Shown here: positions 1 through 8,370 of the stretch, piece by piece
Position numbering within the stretch: position 1 is the first letter of the stretch
Layout of the letters: each line of letters starts with the position of its first letter
From: Cedecea lapagei
GTDB lineage: Bacteria; Pseudomonadota; Gammaproteobacteria; Enterobacterales; Enterobacteriaceae
Direction of reading: 5' to 3'
Assembly (NCBI RefSeq): GCF_900635955.1
Contig: NZ_LR134201.1
Coordinates: 2,232,001-2,296,000, forward strand
DNA: 64,000 nucleotides
The notes under the pieces: generated by a model
The model's database searches: none
What the model was told of the DNA's origin: nothing
Seen by the model: only the letters and a program-made list of their open reading frames with translations
Made by a program: the position numbers and the translations under genes

Positions 1-594
1 TGCGTCCCAGTGCTGGCGCAGCGCATCGTTCAGCGTTTCAAACTGCGTGACGGGCCAGGGCAGCTCGCCCGAATGGCTGAGCATCCCGGCGAGCGGCTCC
101 GGCGTTTTGTTCCAGAAGTAGACCATTTCCAGATCGGGGAAATGGGCGGCCAGCATTTCGAGATGAGCACGAGCCTGAATGCCTGCGCCAAGCAGTAAGA
201 CGCGTGAAGGACGGCAGGGCGAGGCCAGCTTCAAGGCAAGGGCTGACACCGCCGCGGTGCGCGTTGCTGTCAGCCCGCCGCTTTCCAGCAGGCCGACAGG
301 TAATCCATTATCCGCGCGGTTGAGCAGCGTAGTGGCCATGGCCTGCGGATAGCCGTCTGCGGCGCGAGGGCGGTGCGCTGTCCATTTCACGCCTGTTGCA
401 TTGAACCGCCCGCCAACTCTTGCCGGGAGGGCGTAAACTTTTCCCAGCGGCGTGTCGAGATCGACATGGGTTTCCGCCGGCATTATTGCGTCGCCGCTTC
501 TCAGCAGCCGCACGGTGTCCTCAACGTCCTGCAACGCTTTAATCGGATCGTTGCCGCCGAGCTCGGCCACCTGTTGACGGTTCAATATATGCAT
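1..594 (-). CDS. Ornithine cyclodeaminase / mu-crystallin family protein, C-terminus cut by window edge
   Basis: Reading the minus strand from the ATG at 594 gives 198 codons without a stop that run off the window start, so the C-terminal part is missing. The protein begins MHILNRQQVAEL and contains GVKWTAHRP, ESGGLTATRTAAVSALA and the nucleotide-binding stretch VLLLGAGIQAQAH or close to it, which are hallmarks of the NAD(P)-dependent ornithine cyclodeaminase / mu-crystallin superfamily. Members deaminate ornithine to proline, reduce cyclic imines, or act as alanine dehydrogenases; the exact substrate cannot be read from the sequence. The ATG lies 2 bases after the stop of the D-cysteine desulfhydrase-type gene, so it is the last visible gene of the operon that starts near 6228 and probably works on the same imported substrate. 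Confidence 0.85.
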   Translation of the reverse strand, partial: MHILNRQQVAELGGNDPIKALQDVEDTVRLLRSGDAIMPAETHVDLDTPLGKVYALPARVGGRFNATGVKWTAHRPRAADGYPQAMATTLLNRADNGLPVGLLESGGLTATRTAAVSALALKLASPCRPSRVLLLGAGIQARAHLEMLAAHFPDLEMVYFWNKTPEPLAGMLSHSGELPWPVTQFETLNDALRQHWDA

Positions 595-596
595 AA

Positions 597-1595
597 TTAG
601 TGCTCCAGCAGTTTTTGAGCGAACGGGTAGAGCGCCGGAGAACCCCCGCAGTGCATGAAAATAACGGAGCTGCCGGGTGCAATTCGGCCTGTTTCTGCAA
701 GCGCGATCAAGCCGTGCATGGCCTTACCGGTGTAAACCGGATCCAGCAGCACGCCTTCCTGCTGAGCCACCTGATAAATCGCCTCGATGCCGCCGTCGGA
801 AGGCACGCCGTAGGCGCTGCCGACGAAGCCGTCTTCAATCCAGATATCCTGAGGCTGCCAGCTCTGATCCCAGTCCAGCAGGCGTGCGCAGTCATCGGCC
901 ATGGCTGAAATGCGGGTCTGGAACCAGTCCGCTTTAGCGCTGACGCTGACGCCGATAATTTGTGTTTTCGGCCAGTAGCGGCGGGCGCCGACGTACAGCC
1001 CGGCGAGGGTGCCGCCGGAGCCCGTTGGCGCAACAATAACGTCCGGGGCGGGTTCGCCTGCGGCGCGAAGCTGTGCGTCCATCTCTTCAACCGCGCGAAC
1101 ATAGCCCAGTGCGCCCAGCGCCGTTGCGCCGCCAAGAGGAATGATCATTGGCTTTTCACCTCGTGCCGCCGCCGCATCGGCATGAGCCTGCATGGCACCT
1201 TCAATCTGGGTGAAATACCCTTCCGGATCGAGGAACTGCAGTTCGGCGCCAAACAGCTTGTCCAGCAGGAGATTACCCTGGTATGTTTGAGGTTCGTCGC
1301 CACGCAGCACCAGCACCGGCTTCATGCCAAACTTACGTGCCGCGGCGGCTACCATTCGGGCATGGTTAGACTGATGGCCGCCGGTGGTGATAACCACTTT
1401 CACGCCTTCCCGGCAGGCTTCGGCCATCAGATACTCCAGTTTGCGGACTTTGTTCCCGCCGCCGCCAAAACCGCTGTAGTCGTCGCGTTTAATCTTTACG
1501 TTAACGCCCAGCGTCTCGCTGAGACGCGGTAAAGACTCCAGCGGAGTGGGGAAGAATCCTAGCGTAACACGTTCAAAATCATTCACATTTTTCAT
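597..1595 (-). CDS. dcyD: D-cysteine desulfhydrase / ACC deaminase family PLP enzyme
   Basis: This 332-residue protein is a fold-type II PLP enzyme of the D-cysteine desulfhydrase/ACC deaminase family (E. coli DcyD is 328 residues). The PLP lysine motif GGGGNKVRKLEYL lies at about residues 44-56 with the Schiff-base lysine near 49. The substrate loop TTGGHQSNHAR follows at about 70-80, and the phosphate-binding APTGSGGT near 190. Family members turn D-cysteine into pyruvate, H2S and ammonia, or deaminate related D-amino acids or ACC. It sits in an operon between an M20 peptidase homologue (37-bp gap upstream) and an ornithine-cyclodeaminase-type gene. That setting differs from E. coli dcyD, which lies with the tcyJ/tcyL/tcyN cystine genes, so this may be a paralogue with another D-amino-acid substrate. 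The family is certain and the gene symbol is tentative. Confidence 0.8.
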   Translation of the reverse strand: MKNVNDFERVTLGFFPTPLESLPRLSETLGVNVKIKRDDYSGFGGGGNKVRKLEYLMAEACREGVKVVITTGGHQSNHARMVAAAARKFGMKPVLVLRGDEPQTYQGNLLLDKLFGAELQFLDPEGYFTQIEGAMQAHADAAAARGEKPMIIPLGGATALGALGYVRAVEEMDAQLRAAGEPAPDVIVAPTGSGGTLAGLYVGARRYWPKTQIIGVSVSAKADWFQTRISAMADDCARLLDWDQSWQPQDIWIEDGFVGSAYGVPSDGGIEAIYQVAQQEGVLLDPVYTGKAMHGLIALAETGRIAPGSSVIFMHCGGSPALYPFAQKLLEH

Positions 1596-1632
1596 GCATT
1601 ATCCTGTCTGGTTCCCGGCGGCTGGCCGTGAT

Positions 1633-2967
1633 TTAAAAGGCGAGTAGCCAGTCATTAAGCGATTGTTGGTAGCGCTGTAAGCCTTTGAGCGTGACAAATT
1701 CATTCACGCCGTGGGCGTTGCCGCCGTAGCCAAGACCACCGATGAGAAAAGCTGGCGCTACAGGGGCGAAGGCGTATGCCGGGGCGCAGCCAGGCGCCCA
1801 GGGCCAAATTTGCGGCCTGGCCTGCTGCTGGTGATAGCTGGCCATTAGCTCAAGCACGCCCGCATCATCGAGGCTGAAGCGGTAGCCGGGATAGCTGTCG
1901 CCCGGCTCCAGTACGGCACCGGCGAGCGCCGGAGTGGCAAGCTGTTCTTTTATCCGCTGCATCAGGCGTTCGCCATTCACCACAGGCGGCGTTCTTAGCA
2001 CTAAATCGGCGAAGGCTTCAGGAGGAATGACGCCCTGAGCACCGTGCGGCAGGCTGGCGATCTCCGAAATATTCAGTACCGCGCTGCCCAGCAGATAAGC
2101 CAGATTGCTGTAGGCGTCACCGCTGATGGAGAATTTTTCGCTGCGGCGGAAAGTGAGTTCGTCGGCCAGGTTAAAATCAAGCGCAAGGTCATCAAGAATC
2201 GAGCTGGCCTCTTCGTCCAGTTTGCCCGTTTCGAGCACGCCGTTGGCGTGGGGAGGTGCAAGGACGCTTAACGCCTGCACCAGCCGCCAGACAGGATTAT
2301 CGATCCACGCCGCGTTGCTGGCGTGAATAGCCGCTGTTGGGCCGCCCCAACTGCCGCCTTTCACAACCAGACGGCCGCCGCTGCGGCCGGTGAAGCCAAG
2401 ATAAATTCGGGGGGCACCGCCGCCGTACTCACACAGGGAAGGGAAAAGCACCGCTTCTGCCGGAGCAACCGGGCAAGGCTGCTGAGCGAGATAGCGCCGC
2501 AGGTTGCCGCTGCCAGTCTCCTCTTCGCCTTCCAGCAGAATTTCAATATTGGTATGCAGCCGCCCCGAGTGATAGAGGTCGCGGACCACCATCAGCATGC
2601 CAGCCAGCGGGCCCTTATTGTTCTCTGCGCCCCGGGAAATAAAGACATCGCCTTTATCCGACCAGTGTTTGAGGCCGCCGACGAACGGATCGACCTCCCA
2701 GCCTTCTTCGTCGGCGGGCATCACGTCGTACATGTTGTACAGCACCAGGGTACGCGGCGAGCCTATGTCAATGCGCACATGAACCAGCGGGGGAGCCCCG
2801 TCCTGAAGCTGTTGGCTTACGGGATACAGCACCTCGGCGTCGGTTTCTTCAACCAGCCAGCGCTCAAGCCACAGCGCGAGCTCGCGCTGCTGGTCGATAT
2901 AGCCCGCCACGCTGCGGAAGGGGGTGAGCTGGTGCAGGAGATCCAGCGTTGCATCGAGAGGCTTCAT
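1633..2967 (-). CDS. M20 family peptidase homologue with altered metal-ligand motifs
   Basis: The 444-residue protein has the M20 (ArgE/DapE/carboxypeptidase G2) layout: a catalytic domain, an inserted dimerisation domain at about 190-310, and a C-terminal catalytic segment ending in GGNAHGVNEFV, whose His is the usual late metal ligand. The acidic pair EGEEETGS (about 146-153) is intact. Two usual ligands look replaced: the HxD motif reads MYD (residues 79-81) and the bridging Asp of the GxxDxKG-type loop is Asn116 in RGAENNKG. It may use a different metal arrangement, belong to a divergent subgroup, or be catalytically weak. The start overlaps the upstream permease stop by 4 bases, indicating translational coupling. 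It probably cleaves or binds the compound imported by the ABC genes upstream. Confidence 0.85.
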   Translation of the reverse strand: MKPLDATLDLLHQLTPFRSVAGYIDQQRELALWLERWLVEETDAEVLYPVSQQLQDGAPPLVHVRIDIGSPRTLVLYNMYDVMPADEEGWEVDPFVGGLKHWSDKGDVFISRGAENNKGPLAGMLMVVRDLYHSGRLHTNIEILLEGEEETGSGNLRRYLAQQPCPVAPAEAVLFPSLCEYGGGAPRIYLGFTGRSGGRLVVKGGSWGGPTAAIHASNAAWIDNPVWRLVQALSVLAPPHANGVLETGKLDEEASSILDDLALDFNLADELTFRRSEKFSISGDAYSNLAYLLGSAVLNISEIASLPHGAQGVIPPEAFADLVLRTPPVVNGERLMQRIKEQLATPALAGAVLEPGDSYPGYRFSLDDAGVLELMASYHQQQARPQIWPWAPGCAPAYAFAPVAPAFLIGGLGYGGNAHGVNEFVTLKGLQRYQQSLNDWLLAF

Positions 2968-3878
2968 AGCCTGATCCTCGGGTTGAGTACCACGTACAGC
3001 AAATCAATGATTAGGTTGACCACCACAAACACCAGCGCGGCCAGCAGGACAATCGCCTGCACCAGCGGGAAATCGCGGTTCTGAATCGCCTGTACCGCAA
3101 GACGTCCGATGCCGGGCCAGGCAAAGATAATTTCGGTCACCAGCGCACCGCCCAGCAGGGAGGCAAAATACATTCCCTGGACGGTGACCACCGGGATCAG
3201 CGCATTGCGCAGGCCGTGACGAATCAGGATACGCCAGGAGCTAAGCCCTTTAGCCTGCGCCGTGCGGATGTAATCCTGGGCGAGAACGTCTATCAGACTG
3301 GCGCGAACCAGACGGGCGATGGCGCTCATGTAATAGGCCCCAAGGCTAATCGCCGGCATGATCAGATGGCTGAAAGTGCCGTAGCCGCTCGAGGGCAGCC
3401 AGCGCAGATGCAGGCTGAACCAGATAATCATCAGCAGCCCCAGCCAGAAAACGGGCACAGCCTGACCGCTAAAGGCGAGCAGGCGGGCCAGTAAATCCCA
3501 GAAGCTGTTGCGCCAGACCGCGCTGACGAGGCCGAGCAGCAGGCCAACGACGGTACTCCACGTCAGAGCAGAAACGGCCAGCAGCAGCGTAGCAGGCACG
3601 CGCTGGGCGATAAGCTCGGTAACTGGCTGCTCGTAGCGTAGCGACAGACCGAGATCGCCATGCAGCAGGCCGTTCAAATAATGTCCATATTGCCAGAGCA
3701 GCGGGCGGTCAAAGCCCATGGCATGGCGAAAGTTTTCAATTTCCTGCTGGGAAGAGCCGGGCGGCATCATGACCGCAGCCGGGTCGCCGGTCAGGTGCAG
3801 ACTGTAAAAGATCAGCAGCGAGACGCCGAACATCACCAGCACGGCCTGGGCGAAGCGTGAAAGGATGTAACGCAGCAT
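2964..3878 (-). CDS. Peptide-type ABC transporter permease (DppB-like)
   Basis: This 304-residue integral membrane protein has about six transmembrane segments and starts MLRYILSRFAQAVLVMFGVSLLIF, the typical DppB/OppB N-terminus with one membrane helix before the periplasmic loop. The cytoplasmic coupling loop that contacts the ATPase is present (YIRTAQAKGLSSWRILIRHGLRNA, about residues 205-228). It forms the inner-membrane channel with the DppC-like partner, whose stop overlaps its start by one base. The ATP-binding subunits are not in the window; they may lie beyond position 1 or be supplied by another dipeptide system. The family call is firm, the substrate unknown. Confidence 0.92.
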   Translation of the reverse strand: MLRYILSRFAQAVLVMFGVSLLIFYSLHLTGDPAAVMMPPGSSQQEIENFRHAMGFDRPLLWQYGHYLNGLLHGDLGLSLRYEQPVTELIAQRVPATLLLAVSALTWSTVVGLLLGLVSAVWRNSFWDLLARLLAFSGQAVPVFWLGLLMIIWFSLHLRWLPSSGYGTFSHLIMPAISLGAYYMSAIARLVRASLIDVLAQDYIRTAQAKGLSSWRILIRHGLRNALIPVVTVQGMYFASLLGGALVTEIIFAWPGIGRLAVQAIQNRDFPLVQAIVLLAALVFVVVNLIIDLLYVVLNPRIRL

Positions 3879-4738
3879 CAGTCTAGCCTCGTGTCGGTTT
3901 TACGCAGCAGGCTATCGCCGAGCAGGTTACAGCCGACTACCAGCGCCGCAATAATTATCCCAGGCCACAGGACAAGCCATTCCGCCAGCAGCATATAGGA
4001 TCGCCCTTCACCAATCAGGTTGCCAAGGGTTGGGGTGGGAGGCTGAATACCCATGCCGAGGAAACCAATCGAGGCTTCGAGCACAATAAGCCTCGGGATA
4101 TCCAGCGTCAGCAGCACAACCAGCGGCGTAGCGAGGTTAGGGAGGATGTGGCGCAGCAAAATGCGCGGCGTGGAAAAGCCCATCGCGCGCACCGCTTCAA
4201 TATATTCCAGCTCACGCAACTCGAGCGTTTTGGCGCGCGCCACGCGGGCGTAAATCGCCCAGCTGGTTACACCCATGATCAGAATAATGTTTTCCAACGA
4301 AGTGCCAAACAGCGCCATCACCAGCAAAATCAGCAAAATAAACGGCACCGCCAGCTGAATATCCATCAGGCGCATTATGACGGCATCCAGCCAGCCGCCA
4401 ATGTAGCCTGCCAGCATCCCCAGCAGCGTGCCGATAACGGCGGCAATTGCCGCCGCCAGTAGTACCACCATCAGGGAAAGGCGGGTACCCGCCAGGATCC
4501 TTGACAGCAAATCGCGCCCGAGCTGATCGGTGCCAAGCCAGTGCATGCCGCTCGCCGTTTCGCTGCCCGGCGGCAGGAAGGTCTCCGCCAGGTTGTTGGT
4601 TAACGGGTCAGGCAATGGCAGCCACGGGGCTACCAGCGCCAGCAGAATGACCGTACCGAGCAAAAAGCCCCCCAGCACGCCGTCACCTGAAATCAGGCGA
4701 CGAGGGCGACGGGTCAGGGCGCGTCCTGGGAAAATCAT
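3878..4738 (-). CDS. Peptide-type ABC transporter permease (DppC-like)
   Basis: The 286-residue protein is the second permease subunit of a dipeptide/oligopeptide/nickel-type importer. It has an N-terminal helix after a basic cytoplasmic tail, the periplasmic HWLGTDQLGRDLLSR motif (about 65-80) characteristic of DppC/OppC proteins, then five further helices. The coupling loop YIEAVRAMGFSTPRILLRHILPN lies near 175-197. Its start overlaps the stop of the binding-protein gene by 4 bases and its stop overlaps the start of the other permease, so the three transport genes are tightly coupled in the order binding protein, DppC-like, DppB-like. No substrate can be inferred beyond a peptide- or amino-acid-like solute. 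Confidence 0.92.
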   Translation of the reverse strand: MIFPGRALTRRPRRLISGDGVLGGFLLGTVILLALVAPWLPLPDPLTNNLAETFLPPGSETASGMHWLGTDQLGRDLLSRILAGTRLSLMVVLLAAAIAAVIGTLLGMLAGYIGGWLDAVIMRLMDIQLAVPFILLILLVMALFGTSLENIILIMGVTSWAIYARVARAKTLELRELEYIEAVRAMGFSTPRILLRHILPNLATPLVVLLTLDIPRLIVLEASIGFLGMGIQPPTPTLGNLIGEGRSYMLLAEWLVLWPGIIIAALVVGCNLLGDSLLRKTDTRLD

Positions 4739-6228
4739 TTCAGCCTCAGGTCAAACAGCGGGATACGCGCGTCGGCCCTGCCGGTAAAGGTCAGGTTATC
4801 GCTATTGGCGTACAGAGAGTCCTCGCGGTATAACGGGATAAGCGGCTGCTCTTTAGCGACCACTTTCTGGATATCCTGCAGGATAACTTCACGCTTTTTC
4901 GCATCAACTGTGGAGCGGCTGGCGTTCAGCAGTTTATCCAGCTCGGGATTGCTGACCGTGGAGTACGGCTCGCCGGAGTGCAGAATAGGGTACAGCGCGG
5001 CATCGGCGTCCAGCGTCTGGGTTGAACCCCACGCCAGCATATACATCTCCGCCTGTTTACCAGAGGCGACCTGCTGGGTGTAAACCGACCATTCAGGAAC
5101 CTCAAGCTGTGCCTTCACGCCGATAGCGGCCAGATCCTGCACGATCGCCTGGGCCACTTCGGCACTGGCAATATAGCGGCGCGGGGCCTGGAATTTGAGA
5201 GTGAAACCGTCCGGATAACCGGCTTCCTTAAGCAACGCTTTGGCTTTGGCGACATCCTGCTCAGGTGCCGGGACATTCAGATACCCAAAGTCCTTCGCGC
5301 CAGCCATGGTGCCGGTTGGCGTGCCAAAACCATGCAGCAGCTGGCTGGTGTAGGCTTGACGATTCAGCGCCAGCGACAGCGCCTGACGCACGCGGGCATC
5401 ACTTAAAGGTTTCTCACCATTCTTCAGGCCGAGATAGATCGTCAGCCCGCCGCCTTTTACCTGCTCAAGATGTATGCCAGGCTTATTTTTTAGCGTCGCT
5501 ACCAGGTCGGCTGGTACGCTGTCAACCAGCTGGACCTCCCCGGTTAATAAGGCGGTGATGCGGGCCGTCGCCTCCGGGATTGGGCGCCAGGTCACCTGGT
5601 CAATAGTCGGTTTGCCACGCCAATAGTGTGGATTAGCCTGCATAACGACACGTTCATCTGGTATAAATTCTTTTAAAGTATATGCTCCACTACCAATAGG
5701 TTTTCGTGCAAATTCTGCAGCACCGACTTTACTTACATAGGCAGGAGGAACGATATAGGTCGGATAACGGCTCATGCGCGTTGGCAGCAGCGGATCCGGG
5801 CCGTCGGTATGAATGCGAACCTGGTAGTCTCCGCTGACTTCCACGGACTTGATAGTGCGGATATATGAAATGGTTGGCGCGTGGTTTGCCGGGTCAAGAA
5901 TGCGGTCGATGGAGAATTTTACCGCCGCGGCGTTTACCGGTTCACCGTTGGTGAAGGTCACTCCAGGACGCAGGTCAAATTGCCATGTCGTATCATCCAG
6001 CGCTTTCCAGGAAGTGGCCAGGCCCGGCTGAAGCTGCATGTTTTTATCACGCAGCACAAGAGTATCGAAAATATTGTCCACCAGGGTGGCGGCTTCTTTA
6101 AGAAAACCGGGATCCATCGCGGTGGCGGAAGCAGGTTGGGCTATAACTAATTCACTTGCGTAGCTAAAGGGGGTTACCAGGCTAATTAATACAGCCAGAG
6201 TTGCGAGTTTACGGCCGGATGCTTTCAT
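4735..6228 (-). CDS. Periplasmic solute-binding protein, SBP_bac_5 (DppA/OppA) family
   Basis: The 497-residue protein has a cleavable signal peptide (hydrophobic core LATLAVLISLVTPFSYA, cleavage likely before SELVIAQP) and the family 5 binding-protein fold, with QPGLATSWKALDDTTWQFDLRPGVTF near residues 65-95. It captures the solute for the two permeases encoded immediately downstream. The ATG at 6228 is preferred over the in-frame TTG at 6237 because an AGGGA-type ribosome-binding site lies about 9 bases upstream. A stretch at roughly 5640-5750 (around residues 160-196) is clearly richer in A+T than the rest of the gene. It is the first gene of the operon and divergent from a GntR regulator. 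Confidence 0.92.
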   Translation of the reverse strand: MKASGRKLATLAVLISLVTPFSYASELVIAQPASATAMDPGFLKEAATLVDNIFDTLVLRDKNMQLQPGLATSWKALDDTTWQFDLRPGVTFTNGEPVNAAAVKFSIDRILDPANHAPTISYIRTIKSVEVSGDYQVRIHTDGPDPLLPTRMSRYPTYIVPPAYVSKVGAAEFARKPIGSGAYTLKEFIPDERVVMQANPHYWRGKPTIDQVTWRPIPEATARITALLTGEVQLVDSVPADLVATLKNKPGIHLEQVKGGGLTIYLGLKNGEKPLSDARVRQALSLALNRQAYTSQLLHGFGTPTGTMAGAKDFGYLNVPAPEQDVAKAKALLKEAGYPDGFTLKFQAPRRYIASAEVAQAIVQDLAAIGVKAQLEVPEWSVYTQQVASGKQAEMYMLAWGSTQTLDADAALYPILHSGEPYSTVSNPELDKLLNASRSTVDAKKREVILQDIQKVVAKEQPLIPLYREDSLYANSDNLTFTGRADARIPLFDLRLK

Positions 6229-6321
6229 TGTAGTCAATCCCTATACGTTACCGTCTAAATTATTGACGGATATCGAATGTTTCGTCAGGTTAATTCGCAT
6301 GGTGGTATAAATTTGTGGTAA

Positions 6322-6347
6322 GAGTACATGATATATCCTATATACTC
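6322..6347. promoter_or_regulatory. Inverted repeat, candidate GntR operator between divergent genes
   Basis: Arms GAGTA (6322-6326) and TACTC (6343-6347) flank an A+T-rich centre that is partly symmetric. It lies in the 184-bp region between the binding-protein gene and the GntR gene, about 95 bases from the former and 65 from the latter. Position and symmetry suit a regulator site, but binding is an inference. Confidence 0.4.
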
Positions 6348-6412
6348 CATTGATGACAAGCCAGTTATTAAACTGCAAATACAAAGTAGTTATTTTGCTA
6401 TAGGAAATAAAC

Positions 6413-7069
6413 ATGCTTGACTTAGAAAAAGCGCAAAGAATGAGTTTAACCATGCAAGTTGAGGCACGGTTAAAGAGTGCGTTGATTGTCGGAACCTTAA
6501 AACCCGGCGCAAGATTAGTGACCAAAGAGATTGCTGAACAGCTTGGTACCAGCATTACGCCGGTGCGTGAGGCGCTTTTGCGCCTGGTCTCTTCCGGGGC
6601 GCTTGATGCTACGCCAGCGCAGGCTTTTTTGGTGCCGGAAATTTCTCTGGGGCGTTACCATGAAATTACGACCATTCGTAAAAATCTGGAAGGTATGGCT
6701 GTAGAGCAGGCCGCGCGCTATATGGACAAAACCAAGCTCGCCCGCCTGAAGCAACTTTGTGATGCGTTTCTTGAAGCAAAACATGTCAGCGTTGAGGCGG
6801 CGCTTCAGGCCAACCGGGAGTTTCGTTTCCAGCTGTTCGAGTACGCAGAGATGCCAACGCTCACCGTGTTAATTGAGCAGCTTTGGGTGCGCATCGGCCC
6901 GTGCTTTAATTATCTCTACCCGCAGTCGGAAGAAATGAGTCAAAGACATCACAATTACGACGATCTTCTGGAGGCATTGGCCGAAAAGGACGAGAAACGC
7001 AGCGTGAAAGCAATTCATAAAGCGATTGATGACGGTGCGGATATTTTGCGCCGCCAGTACTTTGGCTAA
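6413..7069 (+). CDS. GntR family transcriptional regulator (FadR/FCD subfamily)
   Basis: The 218-residue protein has an N-terminal winged helix-turn-helix (about residues 10-75, including KEIAEQLGTSITPVREALLRL, the GntR recognition-helix signature). A C-terminal all-helical FCD ligand-binding domain follows (about 80-210), with EITTIRKNLEGMAVEQAARY at its start. The ATG has an AGGAA ribosome-binding site 6-7 bases upstream. It is divergent from the ABC/peptidase/desulfhydrase operon and most likely controls it in response to the imported compound or a breakdown product. Regulators of this subfamily usually sense small carboxylates or amino acids; the effector here is unknown. Confidence 0.92.
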   Translation: MLDLEKAQRMSLTMQVEARLKSALIVGTLKPGARLVTKEIAEQLGTSITPVREALLRLVSSGALDATPAQAFLVPEISLGRYHEITTIRKNLEGMAVEQAARYMDKTKLARLKQLCDAFLEAKHVSVEAALQANREFRFQLFEYAEMPTLTVLIEQLWVRIGPCFNYLYPQSEEMSQRHHNYDDLLEALAEKDEKRSVKAIHKAIDDGADILRRQYFG

Positions 7070-7100
7070 ATAACGGACAGCTTCAATCTATTTACTCACA

Positions 7101-7193
7101 ATAAATAAATGGCCTTTCATGCTGCCCTGGAGATGTTCAGGTTTAGCAAACAAAAAGGCCATTATTTATATTTATGGCAATATTTATTGCCAT
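7101..7193. terminator. Two inverted repeats in the convergent gap between gntR and the cystathionine gamma-lyase gene
   Basis: A long imperfect inverted repeat pairs 7101-7117 with 7154-7169 (ATAAATAAATGGCCTTT against its near complement with one bulged base, 36-base loop). It is followed by a perfect 9-bp hairpin at 7174-7193 (ATGGCAATA, loop TT, TATTGCCAT). Both sit between two convergent genes and probably end transcription from both sides. The strong sequence is in the arms; neither has a long T tract of its own. Confidence 0.55.
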
Positions 7194-7211
7194 GATTCCA
7201 CGGAATCCTCG

Positions 7212-8354
7212 TTAACTTAGCGCCTGCGCAAGATCTGCCTGCAAATCACCTACATCCTCAATACCCACCGACAGGCGAATCAGCTGCGGCACAATGCCGT
7301 TACTTAGCCGCTGCTCAAGGGGAATTGAGGCGTGGGTCATGCTGTATGGCTGACTGACCAGGCTTTCTACGCCGCCCAGGCTTTCCGCGAGGGTAAACAG
7401 CTTCAGCTTACGAATCACTTCCTCAGCTCGTTTCTCATCGCCGCGAACCACAATCGAGATCATGCCGCCAGGCTGCGACATTTGCTGACGGGCGAGGGAG
7501 TACTGCGGATGAGTCTCCAGCCATGGAAAATAGACTTTCTCCACTTCAGGATGCTCCTGCAACCACTGAGCCAGCCGGAGGGCGTTGCTGCTGTGGCGCT
7601 CCATACGCAGCGCCAGGGTACGGATCCCGCGCAGCGTAAGGAAGCTGCTGAACGGATCAAGCACGCCGCCGACCGCATTTTGCAAATAGCCAAGCTGCTG
7701 CGCCAGCTCTGCGCTGGCACCGACCACCGCCAACCCGGCTACAACATCGGAATGACCGTTCAGGTATTTCGTCGCCGAATGCACCACGATGTCAAAGCCG
7801 GATTCCAGAGGACGCTGGAGCGCGGGAGAGGCGAAGGTGTTGTCGGCCACGCTTATCAGGCGATGACGTTGAGCGATATCGGCAATGGCAGCAAGGTCAG
7901 CGAGTTTAAGCAGCGGGTTTGTTGGCGTCTCAACCCAAATCATTCGCGTCTCTGGGCGAATCGCGGCCTCAAGTCCGGCCAGATCGTCAGGCTTCACCCA
8001 GCTAACCTGCAGGGCGGCGCTGCGTTTGCGGACGTTTTCAATCAGCCGCCACGTGCCGCCATATACGTCGTCAACGGCGATAATATGGCTGCCGCTATCG
8101 AGCAGCTCGAGGATGGTGGAGATAGCCGCCAGTCCGGACGCAAATGCGTAACCGCGCTGGCCACCTTCGAGTTCGGCGATGGCCGTTTCCAGCGCCTGGC
8201 GCGTTGGGTTCCCGCTACGTGAGTATTCAAAGCCGGTGTGCTGGCCCGGTGCCGGCTGGGCAAAAGTGGAAGTCGCATAAATTGGCGGCATTACCGCGCC
8301 GTGCGCGTCATCAAAAGTGCCGCTGTGTACGCTTTGCGTGGCAAACTTATTCAT
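7212..8354 (-). CDS. mtcC: Cystathionine gamma-lyase / trans-sulfuration PLP enzyme (MtcC-like)
   Basis: This 380-residue protein belongs to the Cys/Met metabolism PLP-dependent enzyme family (fold type I). It contains YSRSGNPTRQALE near residue 45, the pocket element SGLAAISTILELL, and the PLP-lysine region VHSATKYLNGHSDVVAG near residues 190-206. It should split cystathionine to cysteine, 2-oxobutyrate and ammonia. The gene lies 16 bases after a cystathionine beta-synthase-type gene, the arrangement of Klebsiella mtcBC and Gram-positive mccAB, where the pair converts homocysteine to cysteine. A cystathionine gamma-synthase role is possible from sequence alone; context favours the lyase. Confidence 0.85.
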   Translation of the reverse strand: MNKFATQSVHSGTFDDAHGAVMPPIYATSTFAQPAPGQHTGFEYSRSGNPTRQALETAIAELEGGQRGYAFASGLAAISTILELLDSGSHIIAVDDVYGGTWRLIENVRKRSAALQVSWVKPDDLAGLEAAIRPETRMIWVETPTNPLLKLADLAAIADIAQRHRLISVADNTFASPALQRPLESGFDIVVHSATKYLNGHSDVVAGLAVVGASAELAQQLGYLQNAVGGVLDPFSSFLTLRGIRTLALRMERHSSNALRLAQWLQEHPEVEKVYFPWLETHPQYSLARQQMSQPGGMISIVVRGDEKRAEEVIRKLKLFTLAESLGGVESLVSQPYSMTHASIPLEQRLSNGIVPQLIRLSVGIEDVGDLQADLAQALS

Positions 8355-8370
8355 GAATTCTCCTTAATAG

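Noticed and set aside
2323..3084. Open frame opposite the M20 gene (253 codons)
   Set aside because: Overlaps two coding regions antisense and has no ribosome-binding site.
7332..8222. Open frame opposite the cystathionine gamma-lyase-type gene (296 codons)
   Set aside because: Antisense to a conserved PLP enzyme; no family features of its own.
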